A stretch of DNA of 64,000 nucleotides. Source: DASPWW01 sp963841715 (GTDB taxonomy: Bacteria > Actinomycetota > Thermoleophilia > Solirubrobacterales > 70-9). The translations under genes were made by a program, and so were the position numbers. The stretch lies in assembly GCA_963841715.1 (NCBI GenBank), contig CAWJDP010000004.1:1-64000 (forward strand). The letters run 5' to 3'. The notes beneath the pieces are model-generated. The model saw only the letters and a list, made by a program, of their open reading frames with translations, was not told the origin of the DNA and searched no databases. Of this stretch, positions 49,252-57,239 are shown in pieces (position 1 is the stretch's first letter; each line of letters starts with the position of its first letter).

Positions 49252-50847
49252 TCAGACCGGCATCACCCCGTGCTTGCGGTGCGGCCGCTCGATGCGCTTG
49301 CCCGCCGCCATCCGCAGCCCGCGGACGATCGTCGGCCGCGTCTCGCGCGGGTCGATGATGTCGTCGATTACCGCGTTGTGGGCGGCGATGTAGGGGTCGA
49401 TGTTCTTCTTCACGTTCTCGAGCATCTCCTGGCGCGTCTTCTCGGGATCGTCTGAGGCCTCGATCGCCGAGCGGCCGATGATGTTGACCGCGCCCTCGGG
49501 GCCCATGACCGAGATCTCGGCGCCAGGCCAGGCGACGATCAGGTCGGGCTCGTAGGCCTTGCCGCACATCACGTAGTAGCCGGCCCCGTACGCCTTGCGG
49601 ACCACGACCGTGATCTTCGGCACAGTCGCGCGTGAGACCGCGTACAGCATCTTCGCGCCGTGGCGAATGATCCCGGCGTGCTCCACCTTCGAGCCGACCA
49701 TGAACCCGGGGACGTCCTGGAGGAAGACGAGCGGGATGTTGAAGGCGTCGCAGAGGTTGATGAACCGCGCCGCCTTGTCCGCCGAGTCGTTCTCGAGGAT
49801 TCCGCCCAGCTGCTTCGGCTGGTTGGCGACGATCCCGGCGGGCTGGCCGCCGAACCGCGCCAGGCAGGTGATCAGTGTCTTCGCGAACTTCGGCTTGATG
49901 TCAAAGATCTCGCCGTCGTCGACGATCTCGCGAATCAGCTCGTACATGTCATACGGCTGGCGCGACGACTCGGGGACGATCTCGAGCAGCCGCTCCGACA
50001 TCCGCTCGTCGGGGTCGTTCGTTGGGCGGACCGGCGGGGGCTGGTCGCAGTTCGACGGGAAGTACGAGAGGTAGTCCTTGACCGCCTTGATGCACTCGGC
50101 GTCGTCGGCCACCTCGAGGTCGCCGACGCCCGACTTGCGGCAGTGGACCTTGGCCCCGCCAAGCTCCTCCATCGAGATGTCCTCGCCGGTCACGGCCTTG
50201 GTCAGGTGCGGGCCCGCAAGCGCCATCGCGCCCTGGCCGACGACCATCGGCACGAAGTCCGACAGCCCGGGGATGTACGCGGTCCCCGCCGCGCACGGGC
50301 CAAGCATCGCGGCGACGAGCGGGATCACGCCCGACATCGTCACCTCCTCGCGGAACAGGTGGCCCGAGCCCGCAAACATCGAGCCGGCTGCCTCCTGGAT
50401 CCGCGCCCCGGCCGAATCGAGCAGCCAGATGAACGGCATCCGCTTCTGGAGCGCCATCTCGCGCAGGCGGGCGACCTTGAGCTCGCCGGTCATCCCCATC
50501 GATCCCGCCATCACGGTGAAGTCGTAGGCGGCGATGCAGCAGGTGCGGCCGTCGACGTCGCCCCAGCCCGTGATCACGCCGTCGGCCGGTGCCTCCCTGC
50601 CCTCCATCGCGCGCTGCGAGAAATGCGGCCCGGCGTGGATCCCGAGCTCGACGAAGCTCCCGGGGTTGACGAGCTGGTCGATCCGCTCGCGCGCGGTCAG
50701 CTTGCCGCGTTCGTGCTGGACGGCGATCTTCTCCGCGCCGCCGCCGAGCTTCGCCTTCTCACGCCGCGCGCTCAGCTCCTCCGAGTGCTTTCGAAGCACG
50801 CTCTTGTCCTCGGTCTCCTCGGTCGCGTTCTTCTCCTCGGTCGCCAT
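49252..50847 (-). CDS. Acyl-CoA carboxylase beta (carboxyltransferase) subunit
   Basis: From the ATG at 50847 the 531-residue protein has the crotonase-type carboxyltransferase fold of PCC/MCC/ACC beta subunits: KLTARERIDQLVNPGSFVELG, GITGWGDVDGRTCCIAAYDFTVMAGSMG, WLLDSAGARIQEAAGSMFAGSGHLF, GPCAAGTAYIPGLSDFVPMV and VPKITVVVRKAYGAGYYVMCGKAYEPDLIVAWPGAEISVMGPEGAVNII. It would carboxylate or decarboxylate an acyl-CoA with biotin as carrier. No biotin-carboxylase or biotin-carrier gene is visible here, so the partner is elsewhere or this is an acyl-CoA decarboxylase. It overlaps the enoyl-CoA hydratase by one base. Confidence 0.87.
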   Translation of the reverse strand: MATEEKNATEETEDKSVLRKHSEELSARREKAKLGGGAEKIAVQHERGKLTARERIDQLVNPGSFVELGIHAGPHFSQRAMEGREAPADGVITGWGDVDGRTCCIAAYDFTVMAGSMGMTGELKVARLREMALQKRMPFIWLLDSAGARIQEAAGSMFAGSGHLFREEVTMSGVIPLVAAMLGPCAAGTAYIPGLSDFVPMVVGQGAMALAGPHLTKAVTGEDISMEELGGAKVHCRKSGVGDLEVADDAECIKAVKDYLSYFPSNCDQPPPVRPTNDPDERMSERLLEIVPESSRQPYDMYELIREIVDDGEIFDIKPKFAKTLITCLARFGGQPAGIVANQPKQLGGILENDSADKAARFINLCDAFNIPLVFLQDVPGFMVGSKVEHAGIIRHGAKMLYAVSRATVPKITVVVRKAYGAGYYVMCGKAYEPDLIVAWPGAEISVMGPEGAVNIIGRSAIEASDDPEKTRQEMLENVKKNIDPYIAAHNAVIDDIIDPRETRPTIVRGLRMAAGKRIERPHRKHGVMPV

Positions 50848-51635
50848 CAGCGCCCCTTCCATTGCGGTTCGCGCTTCTCGAAGAACGCCTGCACGCCCTC
50901 GAGGATGTCCTCGGTCGTGAACGTCAGCGACAGCTGCGAGCGCAGGTACTCGAGCGCGTCGTCGAGCGCCATGTCCTGCTGGCGGTACATCGCGTCGTGG
51001 CCGAGGCGCATCAGCAGCGGGCTCTTCGACGCCAGCTTCGCGGCCCAGTCGGCAACGGCGCCGTCGAACTCCTCGTCCGCGACGACCCGGTTGACGAGCC
51101 CGTACGTTTTCGCCTCCTCGGCGCTGAGCCGCTCGCCGAGCAGGACCATCTCGTTGACCTTCTTGCGCGGGACGTTGCGGTAGATGATCGACATGATCAT
51201 GTACGGGAACGCCCCGACGTTGATCTCGGGCGTCCCGAACGTCGCCCGCTCCTTCGCGATCACGAGGTCGCAGCTGAGCGCGAGCCCCATCCCGCCGGCG
51301 AGCACGTGACCGTTCGCCGCGCAGAGGGACGGCTTGCCGAGCTGGGGCATCAGCCGAAAGAACTCGAGGAACCGGTCCGAGGCGAAGTGCTTCTGGACCA
51401 GCGGGGCGTCCGCTGCGAAGCCGCCGAGGTCGGCGCCGGCGCAGAACACCTTCTCGCCCGCGCCCGTCAGCACCATCGCGCGCACCTCGTCCTCGTCGCG
51501 CACGCGCTCGACAGCGTCGACGAGCTCGCCGAGCATCTGTCCCGAGAGCGCGTTTCGCTGCTCGGGGCGGTTCAGCGTCACGGTCGCGACGCCGTCGGAG
51601 ACCTCGTAGAGGAGCTGCTCGTAGTCCGTGGGCAT
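50847..51635 (-). CDS. Enoyl-CoA hydratase/isomerase family protein; first gene of the acyl-CoA operon
   Basis: A 262-residue crotonase: ATVTLNRPEQRNALSGQMLGELVDAVERVRDEDEVRAMVLTGAGEKVFCAGADLGGF (oxyanion hole), CAANGHVLAGGMGLALSCDLVIAKERATFGTPEINVGAFPYMIM, and RLSAEEAKTYGLVNRVVADE. The pattern fits enoyl-CoA or methylglutaconyl-CoA hydratases. The operon continues without gaps through carboxyltransferase, small protein, BKACE, OsmC, CoA-transferase, MerR and SDR. A palindromic operator lies 60-90 bases upstream (51694-51722) and is shared with the acyl-CoA dehydrogenase at 57240. Confidence 0.85.
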   Translation of the reverse strand: MPTDYEQLLYEVSDGVATVTLNRPEQRNALSGQMLGELVDAVERVRDEDEVRAMVLTGAGEKVFCAGADLGGFAADAPLVQKHFASDRFLEFFRLMPQLGKPSLCAANGHVLAGGMGLALSCDLVIAKERATFGTPEINVGAFPYMIMSIIYRNVPRKKVNEMVLLGERLSAEEAKTYGLVNRVVADEEFDGAVADWAAKLASKSPLLMRLGHDAMYRQQDMALDDALEYLRSQLSLTFTTEDILEGVQAFFEKREPQWKGR

Positions 51636-51693
51636 TGGCTGGAGATCGGCGGACGCGCCGGATTTCGCGCCCGACCGGACCCTACAGGTTTCG

Positions 51694-51722
51694 CAAAGTG
51701 GGAAGTCCTACTTCCTACTTTG
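51694..51722 (-). promoter_or_regulatory. Palindromic operator/promoter block of the enoyl-CoA hydratase operon
   Basis: Thirteen-base arms (51694-51706 and 51710-51722) are inverted copies with a single mismatch around a CCT centre. Read on the minus strand it begins CAAAGTAGGAAGTAG and is followed, 38 bases on, by TAGGGT, a weak -10 box. The same 15 bases, the following ACT and ACTTT at the same spacing, and a TAGG box at the same distance recur at 57127-57169 before an acyl-CoA dehydrogenase gene. It overlaps where a -35 box should be, so it suits a repressor site. Confidence 0.72.
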
Positions 51723-51757
51723 GCGGGACGCCGCTCTCACCTGCGCAGGCTGCGGCG

Positions 51758-53044
51758 TCAGGAGACGAGTGCTGGATCGCTCGCCGGGCGCCGCTCGTCG
51801 GCGAGACCCGGGGCGACGTCGGGCCGCGGCGGCTCCTCCCCCCCAGCGCGGCCCCACTCGAGCCCCCGCAGCGCGCGCGCGGCGACGGCGAGCACGGCGA
51901 GGACACCGGCGCCCGCGAGCGCGAAGGTCGCCCGCGCGCCGAGCGCGGTCGCGGCGACGCCGCCGAGCACGAACCCCACGCCGGGCATCGCGCTCGCGAG
52001 CGACTCGAGGAGCGCGATCACGCGCGCCTGGAAGCTCGTCCGCGTCAGCTCCTGGATCGCGCTCACGAGCGCCACCCACTGGATCCCGTTTCCGGTCCCG
52101 CCGATTGCCGATGCGATGCAGGCGACGAGCAGAGTCGGCGCCACGGCCGTCCACAGGTAGGCGCCGCCGATCGCGGCGGTGCTGAGCACGAGCAGCGTCA
52201 GCAGCGAGCGGCGGCGCACGGCCGCGAAGACAACGCTCCCGGCAACCATCCCCGCCCCCCAGCTCGCGAGCAGGAGGCCGTAGCCGCTGTCCCCGGCGTC
52301 GAGCGTCCGCTTCGCGAACACCACCTCGATCGGGATCACGGCGTAGAAAAAAACAAGTGCGGCAGCTTGGGCGATCAGCAGCCGCCGCAGTGCCGGGCGC
52401 TCGCGGACGTAGCGGAGACCGTTGCCCAGCCGCTCGCGCCACGAGGCGGCCTCGGGCTCGCTGCGCGGCAGGTCGCGGGCCGCCGCGAGCAGCGCCGCCA
52501 CAAGGAGGAAGGACACCGCGTCCCCCAGGAGAGCGTCGCGCGGCCCCGCGCCGGCGACGACGAGGCCCGCGAGCGCGGGGCCTACCGCGGCGCCGGCGGT
52601 GAAGGCGAGGTTGAGGATCGCGTTGCCCTCGCGCAGCAGTCCGGCCGGCTTCAGCAGCGCACCGGCCGCGCCCCGCGTCAGCGCCCGCGCCGATCCGGCG
52701 AGCGCTCCGTCGATCGCAGCGACCCCGAGCACCGCCGGGAGGACGAAGTCACCGGCCAGCAGCGCCAGCGCGGCGAACGCCACCGCCTCGGCGGCGTAGA
52801 TCGCCGGGAGGCTGCGCCAGCGCTGGAGGATCTCGACGCGGGCGACGATCGGCGGCGCCAGCAGCGCCGGCAGGAACTGCGTCGCGAGGAACAGGGCCGC
52901 GGTCGCCAGCGCGCTGCCCGTCTCGTCGAAGACGAGCACCGCGAGCGCGATCGACCCGAGCCAGTCGCCGAGCTCGTTGACCGCGTAGGCGGAGGCGAGG
53001 TGGCGAAAGCCCGGAAGTCGCAGGGGACGAAGCGTCGCGGTCAT
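51758..53044 (-). CDS. MFS exporter (EntS-like, MFS_3 type)
   Basis: The 428-residue protein has twelve helices and the MFS_3 style: FRHLASAYAVNELGDWLGSIALAVLVFDETGSALATAALFLATQFLPALLAPPIVAR, SARALTRGAAGALLKPAGLLREGNAILNL, and GYGLLLASWGAGMVAGSVVFAAVRRR. These exporters move siderophores or drugs; none of those genes is beside it. It sits between the HD-GYP cluster and the hydratase operon, divergent from neither; the 240-base stretch upstream of it is relatively AT-rich and should contain its promoter. Confidence 0.78.
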   Translation of the reverse strand: MTATLRPLRLPGFRHLASAYAVNELGDWLGSIALAVLVFDETGSALATAALFLATQFLPALLAPPIVARVEILQRWRSLPAIYAAEAVAFAALALLAGDFVLPAVLGVAAIDGALAGSARALTRGAAGALLKPAGLLREGNAILNLAFTAGAAVGPALAGLVVAGAGPRDALLGDAVSFLLVAALLAAARDLPRSEPEAASWRERLGNGLRYVRERPALRRLLIAQAAALVFFYAVIPIEVVFAKRTLDAGDSGYGLLLASWGAGMVAGSVVFAAVRRRSLLTLLVLSTAAIGGAYLWTAVAPTLLVACIASAIGGTGNGIQWVALVSAIQELTRTSFQARVIALLESLASAMPGVGFVLGGVAATALGARATFALAGAGVLAVLAVAARALRGLEWGRAGGEEPPRPDVAPGLADERRPASDPALVS

Positions 53045-53283
53045 GTGCGCGATGCAACGTTACGGAACTCCTGATAGCCAGTAAAGGTTAATGGCACTTG
53101 TTCTGATTATTTGGCAGATCTAATGAGGGTTTAGTAGGGTCGTCTCCAGCTATCACCGCCAGCAGGAGGGTTCAAGTGGGCTTCAGGCGCGGTTAGAACC
53201 GTCAGCAGGATCGTTTTTGAGCGCGGCCGGCGCGCCGGGTGCCGAAAGTTGAGGCGCGAGCGTTGGCCGCGTTTTCGTGCCGT

Positions 53284-54699
53284 CTAGACGCCGAGCGGAG
53301 CGCCGCGGCGCGGCGATCCGGCCGCCCGCGCGCCGGTGCCACCGCGCACGTAGTCGCCAATCCGCTTTTCGAGCCCGAGCTCGGCGTCGAAGTCGGCGTC
53401 GGCGCCATGGCGATACGCCAGCCCCTTGCTCGCGAGGATCTTCCCGAACACCTCGACGAAGCGGCCGTCGAGCTGAGTGCCGGAGACGCGCCTGAGCTCC
53501 TCGATCGCCTCGTACGAGGAGACAGGCTTGCGATACGAGTCGCGCGCCGTCATCACGTCGTAGACGTCTGCGACGGAGATGATCCGCGCGATCTCGGGGA
53601 TCTCGTCGCCGGAGATGCCGCGCGGGTAGCCGTCGCCGTCGATGCGCTCGTGATGGGCAAGGATGATCTCGCCAACCGGCCGATATCCGTCGATCTTCGA
53701 CACGATCCGCGCCCCCTCCTCGGGATGGCGGCGAATCGTCTCCCACTCCACGTCCGTCGGCCTGCGATTGGCTTTCAGCAGCTCGTCGGGGAAGACGAAC
53801 TTGCCGATGTCGTGAAGCAGCGCGGCGGTGTGCGCAAGCTCCTGGTCCTCCTCCGAGAGCCCGGCGGCGGCGGCGATCTCGCGCGTGTAGCGGGCGACGG
53901 CGGCACTGTGGCGCGCGGTCATCCGGTCTCGGAGGTCGAGGGTCCGCAGCAGCGCGCTCAGCAGCGCGACCTGGAAGCCCGCGAGCTGCCGCGCGCGCAG
54001 CTCGAGCTCGTCACCGCGCCGCTGCGAGGTCAAGAGCTCTCCGATCAGGTACTGGAAGGTGATCAGAACGATTCCGAACAGGGTCATGCCCGCGAGCCCG
54101 ATGCGTGCGTACACGTAGGCGATCCCGACCGCGATCAGCGCCGAGGCGAGCTCTGAGGGAAGCACCGGGAACAGCACTCGGCGCACCTTGACCAAGAACC
54201 GGCTGCGCTCGAGGTAGCACGAGTAGGCGGCGACGAGCGTGAAGTCGATCGCGAGCGCGACGACGAAGACGCAGAAGACGAGCAGGTAGAAGAGGCCGTC
54301 CGAGTACCCGGCGCCCGTTCCCGTGACCGCGGCGTGGAAGCCGATCCCGCAGGCGAGCGGGAACCACGCATACGCCGCGAGGTTGAACAGCAGGTCGTGA
54401 ACCGAGTACCGCCAGCGGGGATAGGTGCACACGATCGAGGCGACGCCGATCAGCGCCGCCGCGGTCCCGCCGAGGAAGACGATCCCCATCACGATCGCCA
54501 GGAAGCCGGCCGAGACCTTGATCCGATGCGCCGCGGTCTCGATCGCGGTCAGGTCACCGACGACGGCGAGTCCGAGCAGGAACGCGAGCAGCGGCAGGTC
54601 CCAGTTCGAGTACGGCGCACGCCAGATCCCGACGGCGACCGCGGCGGCCAGCGCCGCGCCCATCAGCCCGACCATCCGCGCGGTGGGCCGACCGGACAT
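53284..54699 (-). CDS. Membrane HD-GYP domain protein (c-di-GMP phosphodiesterase-like)
   Basis: The 471-residue protein has seven or eight N-terminal helices (about residues 8-215), a short coiled linker and an HD-GYP domain: LLSALLRTLDLRDRMTARHSAAVARYTREIA, the HD motif AALLHDIGKFVFPDELL, HHERIDGDGYPRGISGDEIPEIARIISVADVYDVMTARDSYRKP. All HD and GYP residues are present, so hydrolysis of cyclic di-GMP is expected. The membrane part would sense an unknown signal. It lies next to two MerR-type genes and a degenerate GGDEF gene. Confidence 0.85.
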   Translation of the reverse strand: MSGRPTARMVGLMGAALAAAVAVGIWRAPYSNWDLPLLAFLLGLAVVGDLTAIETAAHRIKVSAGFLAIVMGIVFLGGTAAALIGVASIVCTYPRWRYSVHDLLFNLAAYAWFPLACGIGFHAAVTGTGAGYSDGLFYLLVFCVFVVALAIDFTLVAAYSCYLERSRFLVKVRRVLFPVLPSELASALIAVGIAYVYARIGLAGMTLFGIVLITFQYLIGELLTSQRRGDELELRARQLAGFQVALLSALLRTLDLRDRMTARHSAAVARYTREIAAAAGLSEEDQELAHTAALLHDIGKFVFPDELLKANRRPTDVEWETIRRHPEEGARIVSKIDGYRPVGEIILAHHERIDGDGYPRGISGDEIPEIARIISVADVYDVMTARDSYRKPVSSYEAIEELRRVSGTQLDGRFVEVFGKILASKGLAYRHGADADFDAELGLEKRIGDYVRGGTGARAAGSPRRGAPLGV

Positions 54700-54703
54700 C
54701 CGG

Positions 54704-54994
54704 CTAGCTCGACTTGGCGCCGGCTCCGTTTGCAGCCCGGGTCGCCGCGCTCCGCGGAGGCTGACGCATCGAGCGAATGAACTCGTCGAGGTCGGCCTGC
54801 GAGTAGCGCCGCTGTCCGCCGGGCGTCCGGTGGACGGCGAGAAGCCCCTCGTCGGACCATTTGCGCAGCGAGGCCGGGCTCACGCCGAGTAGCTCGGCGG
54901 CCTGGCCGACGTTGATCAACCTCGTCGCGGCGCCGCGCTCCTCGGCGGAATCGCCGTTGGCATTGGTCCTGCTGTCGTGATCGCTGACTCGCAT
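54704..54994 (-). CDS. BldC-like MerR-type DNA-binding protein
   Basis: The 96-residue product from the ATG at 54994 (a GTG at 55000 is possible) has an acidic tail-like N-terminus and one winged-helix domain: TRLINVGQAAELLGVSPASLRKWSDEGLLAVHRTPGGQRRYSQADLDEFIRSM, close to BldC of Streptomyces, which binds DNA as cooperative repeats. BldC-type proteins control the start of development or cell-envelope genes. It is directly upstream of the HD-GYP gene (four bases gap), forming a likely regulator-enzyme pair. TCAAAGGT repeats upstream may be its own target. Confidence 0.78.
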   Translation of the reverse strand: MRVSDHDSRTNANGDSAEERGAATRLINVGQAAELLGVSPASLRKWSDEGLLAVHRTPGGQRRYSQADLDEFIRSMRQPPRSAATRAANGAGAKSS

Positions 54995-55010
54995 CTCCAC
55001 ACGCTGGGAC

Positions 55011-55038
55011 TCAAAGGTTGAAAAAGTTGATCAAAGGT
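55011..55038. repeat. Direct TCAAAGGT repeats upstream of the BldC-like gene
   Basis: TCAAAGGT occurs at 55011-55018 and 55031-55038, 20 bases apart, and CAAAGGTT recurs at 56123-56130 upstream of the next MerR-type gene. Repeats spaced two helical turns apart suit cooperative binding by BldC-like proteins. The surrounding bases are AT-rich for this genome. Function is inferred from position only. Confidence 0.35.
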
Positions 55039-55168
55039 GCCTGTTTCCTTTTCGGCCACCTTGGGGCCGGCGTCAAGGGGTGAGATCGGGTGCGACGAGC
55101 AGATGTGCAGCTTTCGACGGCGAACCTACACGAATGCTTTGCGGCCGAGGACGTTTGTCCAGCCGGGT

Positions 55169-56065
55169 TCAGCGCGAGGTGCGCGCGGCGCCCGCAGCCC
55201 GCGCGGCGCCCGGCTCCGGGCGGCCTGCGGAAGTCGCGGTTCCCTGGAGCTCGTCGGCGAGCGCGCCGGAGGCCTCGATCGGCGTCGTCCCGAGCAGCGT
55301 CACGCCGCCGCGCCCGGACACGAGCCGCGCCGTCCGGTATCCGAACAGGCGCGCCCCGTACGGCCCCTTCAGCACCCGCGAAAGCGGCGCGCCGACGATG
55401 TCGAGCCGCGCCTCGCTTCCGCACAGCACGACCGCCGCCGGGCGCAGGGCCCGGAGTGCGCTCTGGAACCTGCTGTCGGGGAGGCTCGCGGAGAGCACGA
55501 GCACCGGGAACCCGGCGCGGCGCAGTGCCAGCTCGAGCGCCTGCGCGTACACGCCCTCGACCCCGAGGCGGCTCCCGGACTCGAGCAGCAACAGGCCGTC
55601 GGCGCGGCTTGCCGGCGGAGCGAGCCGGCGCGCGGCGTGCAGCCATCCGGTCGCCCAGCGGCACGCGTGCTCGAGCTCGGCCTCCTGCCCCGCTCTGCGG
55701 GCGATGATCTCGATCGCGGGCAGCATCAGCTCCTCGACCGATCGCTCGACCGAGCGCAGCGCGAGGCTCTCCTCCATCTCGCGGTCGGCGGCGGCCTCGT
55801 CGAAGCGGTCGAACGCGCGCGTCAGGCGCCCGGGAGATGCGACCGCGCGCCCGCGGCGGCGGGCGATCTCGACCGCGGAGGAGATGTTGCCGGTTTCCCG
55901 CAGCGCCTCCCGCAGCGCCTCAAGCTCGGCGAGCTCGTACTGGCGGTGCCCTCCCTGCGTCCGCCGCGGCCGCGGGTAGCCGAAGCGCCGCTCCCAGCTC
56001 CGCAGCGTGCTCGGGCTGACGCCGAGCAGCGTGGCGGCGGCGTTGGTCCTGATTCCACCGTTCAT
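55169..56065 (-). CDS. MerR-family regulator with degenerate B12-binding-like C-terminal domain
   Basis: The 298-residue protein begins with a MerR helix-turn-helix (IRTNAAATLLGVSPSTLRSWERRFGYPRPRRTQGGHRQYELAELEALREALRET) and continues with a helical linker and a Rossmann-like domain (LLLLESGSRLGVEGVYAQALELALRRAGFPVLVLSASLPDSRFQSALRALRPAAVVLCGSEARLDIVG) that resembles the cobalamin-binding part of CarH/LitR light-sensing regulators. The histidine that would ligate cobalt is missing at the usual place (SRLGVEG), so B12 binding is doubtful. It lies between the BldC-like and degenerate GGDEF genes. Confidence 0.72.
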   Translation of the reverse strand: MNGGIRTNAAATLLGVSPSTLRSWERRFGYPRPRRTQGGHRQYELAELEALREALRETGNISSAVEIARRRGRAVASPGRLTRAFDRFDEAAADREMEESLALRSVERSVEELMLPAIEIIARRAGQEAELEHACRWATGWLHAARRLAPPASRADGLLLLESGSRLGVEGVYAQALELALRRAGFPVLVLSASLPDSRFQSALRALRPAAVVLCGSEARLDIVGAPLSRVLKGPYGARLFGYRTARLVSGRGGVTLLGTTPIEASGALADELQGTATSAGRPEPGAARAAGAARTSR

Positions 56066-56119
56066 CGGTAAGACCCTCGCAGGAGTGTTTCGCCTGCTGC
56101 GGGTTTTTTCCAGCCTCCG

Positions 56120-57076
56120 CTACAAAGGTTGCAACGACGTTGGACCGGGCGCACCGCCGACCGCAACCCCCTCGCCCGTCGCCCGGGCCCGGTACGCCGC
56201 CTCCTCGGCCACCCGCTGCAGCTCGTCACCCGATTGCGCATGCTCGGGGTGGCCGGCGATTCCGATCGAGATCGACGCGCGCGGGCCCTCGCGCGACTGC
56301 CAGCCGTCGATCGCGGCGCGCAGCCGCTCGGCGAGCGGCAGCGCCTGCGCGGCATCCCGGCCCGGCGAGACGACGCAGAACTCGTCGTCGGCGATCCGGA
56401 ACGCCTCGTCCTCGAGATCGATCCGCTGCCTGGTCATGTTCGCGACCGCGATCAGCATCCGGTCGGAGACGCGGTCGCCGTAGACCCTGCGCAGCCGGTC
56501 GAGGCCGTCGACCTGGATCGCGAGCAGCGCCAGCGGGCGGCCCTCCGCTCCATCGCGGGCGGTCAGCATCCGCAGCAGCTCGTGCAGATGCGGGGCGCAG
56601 GCCAGGTCGGTGAGCTCGTCGCGCGCCGCGCCGCCGCTGCGCTCCTCGACCAGCGACTCGGTCACCGTCGCCTGCATCGCGCCGAAGACCTCGGCGAGGC
56701 GCTCGACCGCACGCGCGAAGGCGCCGATCTCGGCCTCGGGGACCTCGCGCCGCAGCGCCGCGATCAGCAGCGCCTGGAGCGCGGCGAGGTCGCGGGGCAG
56801 GGTCTTGACGGGGTTGCTCGGCCACAGCCGTCCGAGCCGGGCGGTGCGGTCGCGCGCCTGTGCCGCAAGCCGCCTGTCGGTGGACCCGAACGGGTCGCCG
56901 AGCGCACGAAGCACGTCGGTGATCAGCTCCGGCGCCTCGCGCGAGATCCAGTCGATCGGCAGCCCGTCGAGCTCGTCGAGCGGGGTTCGCTCGATCATCC
57001 CCTGCAGCCATGCCTTCGCGAGCTCCTCGCGGGCTCGCTCGACGCGGGCGATCTGGTCTGCGGATCCCGGTCGCAC
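56120..57076 (-). CDS. Degenerate GGDEF domain protein
   Basis: The N-terminal 165 residues are helical and of no known family. The C-terminal half has the GGDEF fold: LALLAIQVDGLDRLRRVYGDRVSDRMLIAVANMTRQRIDLEDEAFRIADDEFCVVSPGRD, with IADDEF in place of the catalytic RxGGDEF, and ASISIGIAGHPEHAQSGDELQRVAEEAAYRARATG. The catalytic glycine pair is lost, so it is probably a c-di-GMP or GTP-binding receptor or inactive regulator. The start is a GTG at 57076. It pairs with the HD-GYP protein of the cluster. Confidence 0.75.
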   Translation of the reverse strand: MRPGSADQIARVERAREELAKAWLQGMIERTPLDELDGLPIDWISREAPELITDVLRALGDPFGSTDRRLAAQARDRTARLGRLWPSNPVKTLPRDLAALQALLIAALRREVPEAEIGAFARAVERLAEVFGAMQATVTESLVEERSGGAARDELTDLACAPHLHELLRMLTARDGAEGRPLALLAIQVDGLDRLRRVYGDRVSDRMLIAVANMTRQRIDLEDEAFRIADDEFCVVSPGRDAAQALPLAERLRAAIDGWQSREGPRASISIGIAGHPEHAQSGDELQRVAEEAAYRARATGEGVAVGGAPGPTSLQPL

Positions 57077-57126
57077 CCGGGTGCAAGCTAGGCCATCGGC
57101 AGGCGGCGCCCGCGAGCACGACCTGG

Positions 57127-57159
57127 CAAAGTAGGAAGTAGAACTGCGTACTTTCTACT
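57127..57159 (+). promoter_or_regulatory. Operator/promoter block before the acyl-CoA dehydrogenase gene
   Basis: CAAAGTAGGAAGTAG at 57127-57141 is identical to the site at 51694-51722, and the following ACT and ACTTT keep the same spacing. TAGGCT at 57164-57169 is a -10-like box at about the same distance. Arms AGTAGGAAGTA (57130-57140) and TACTTTCTACT (57149-57159) are inverted copies with one mismatch. It points to control by the same regulator as the hydratase operon. Confidence 0.7.
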
Positions 57160-57239
57160 CGTGTAGGCTATTGCGACCGCGGCGCCGTCGCGGTCGATAC
57201 CGATCCCCGCGCGAACGAAACTCAGGAGGCCAATCCCCA

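Noticed and set aside
53160..53200. GTG after AGGAGGG giving a six-residue leader-like frame and a small hairpin followed by TTTTT
   Set aside because: Frame is too short to judge, and no gene downstream on that strand would be controlled.
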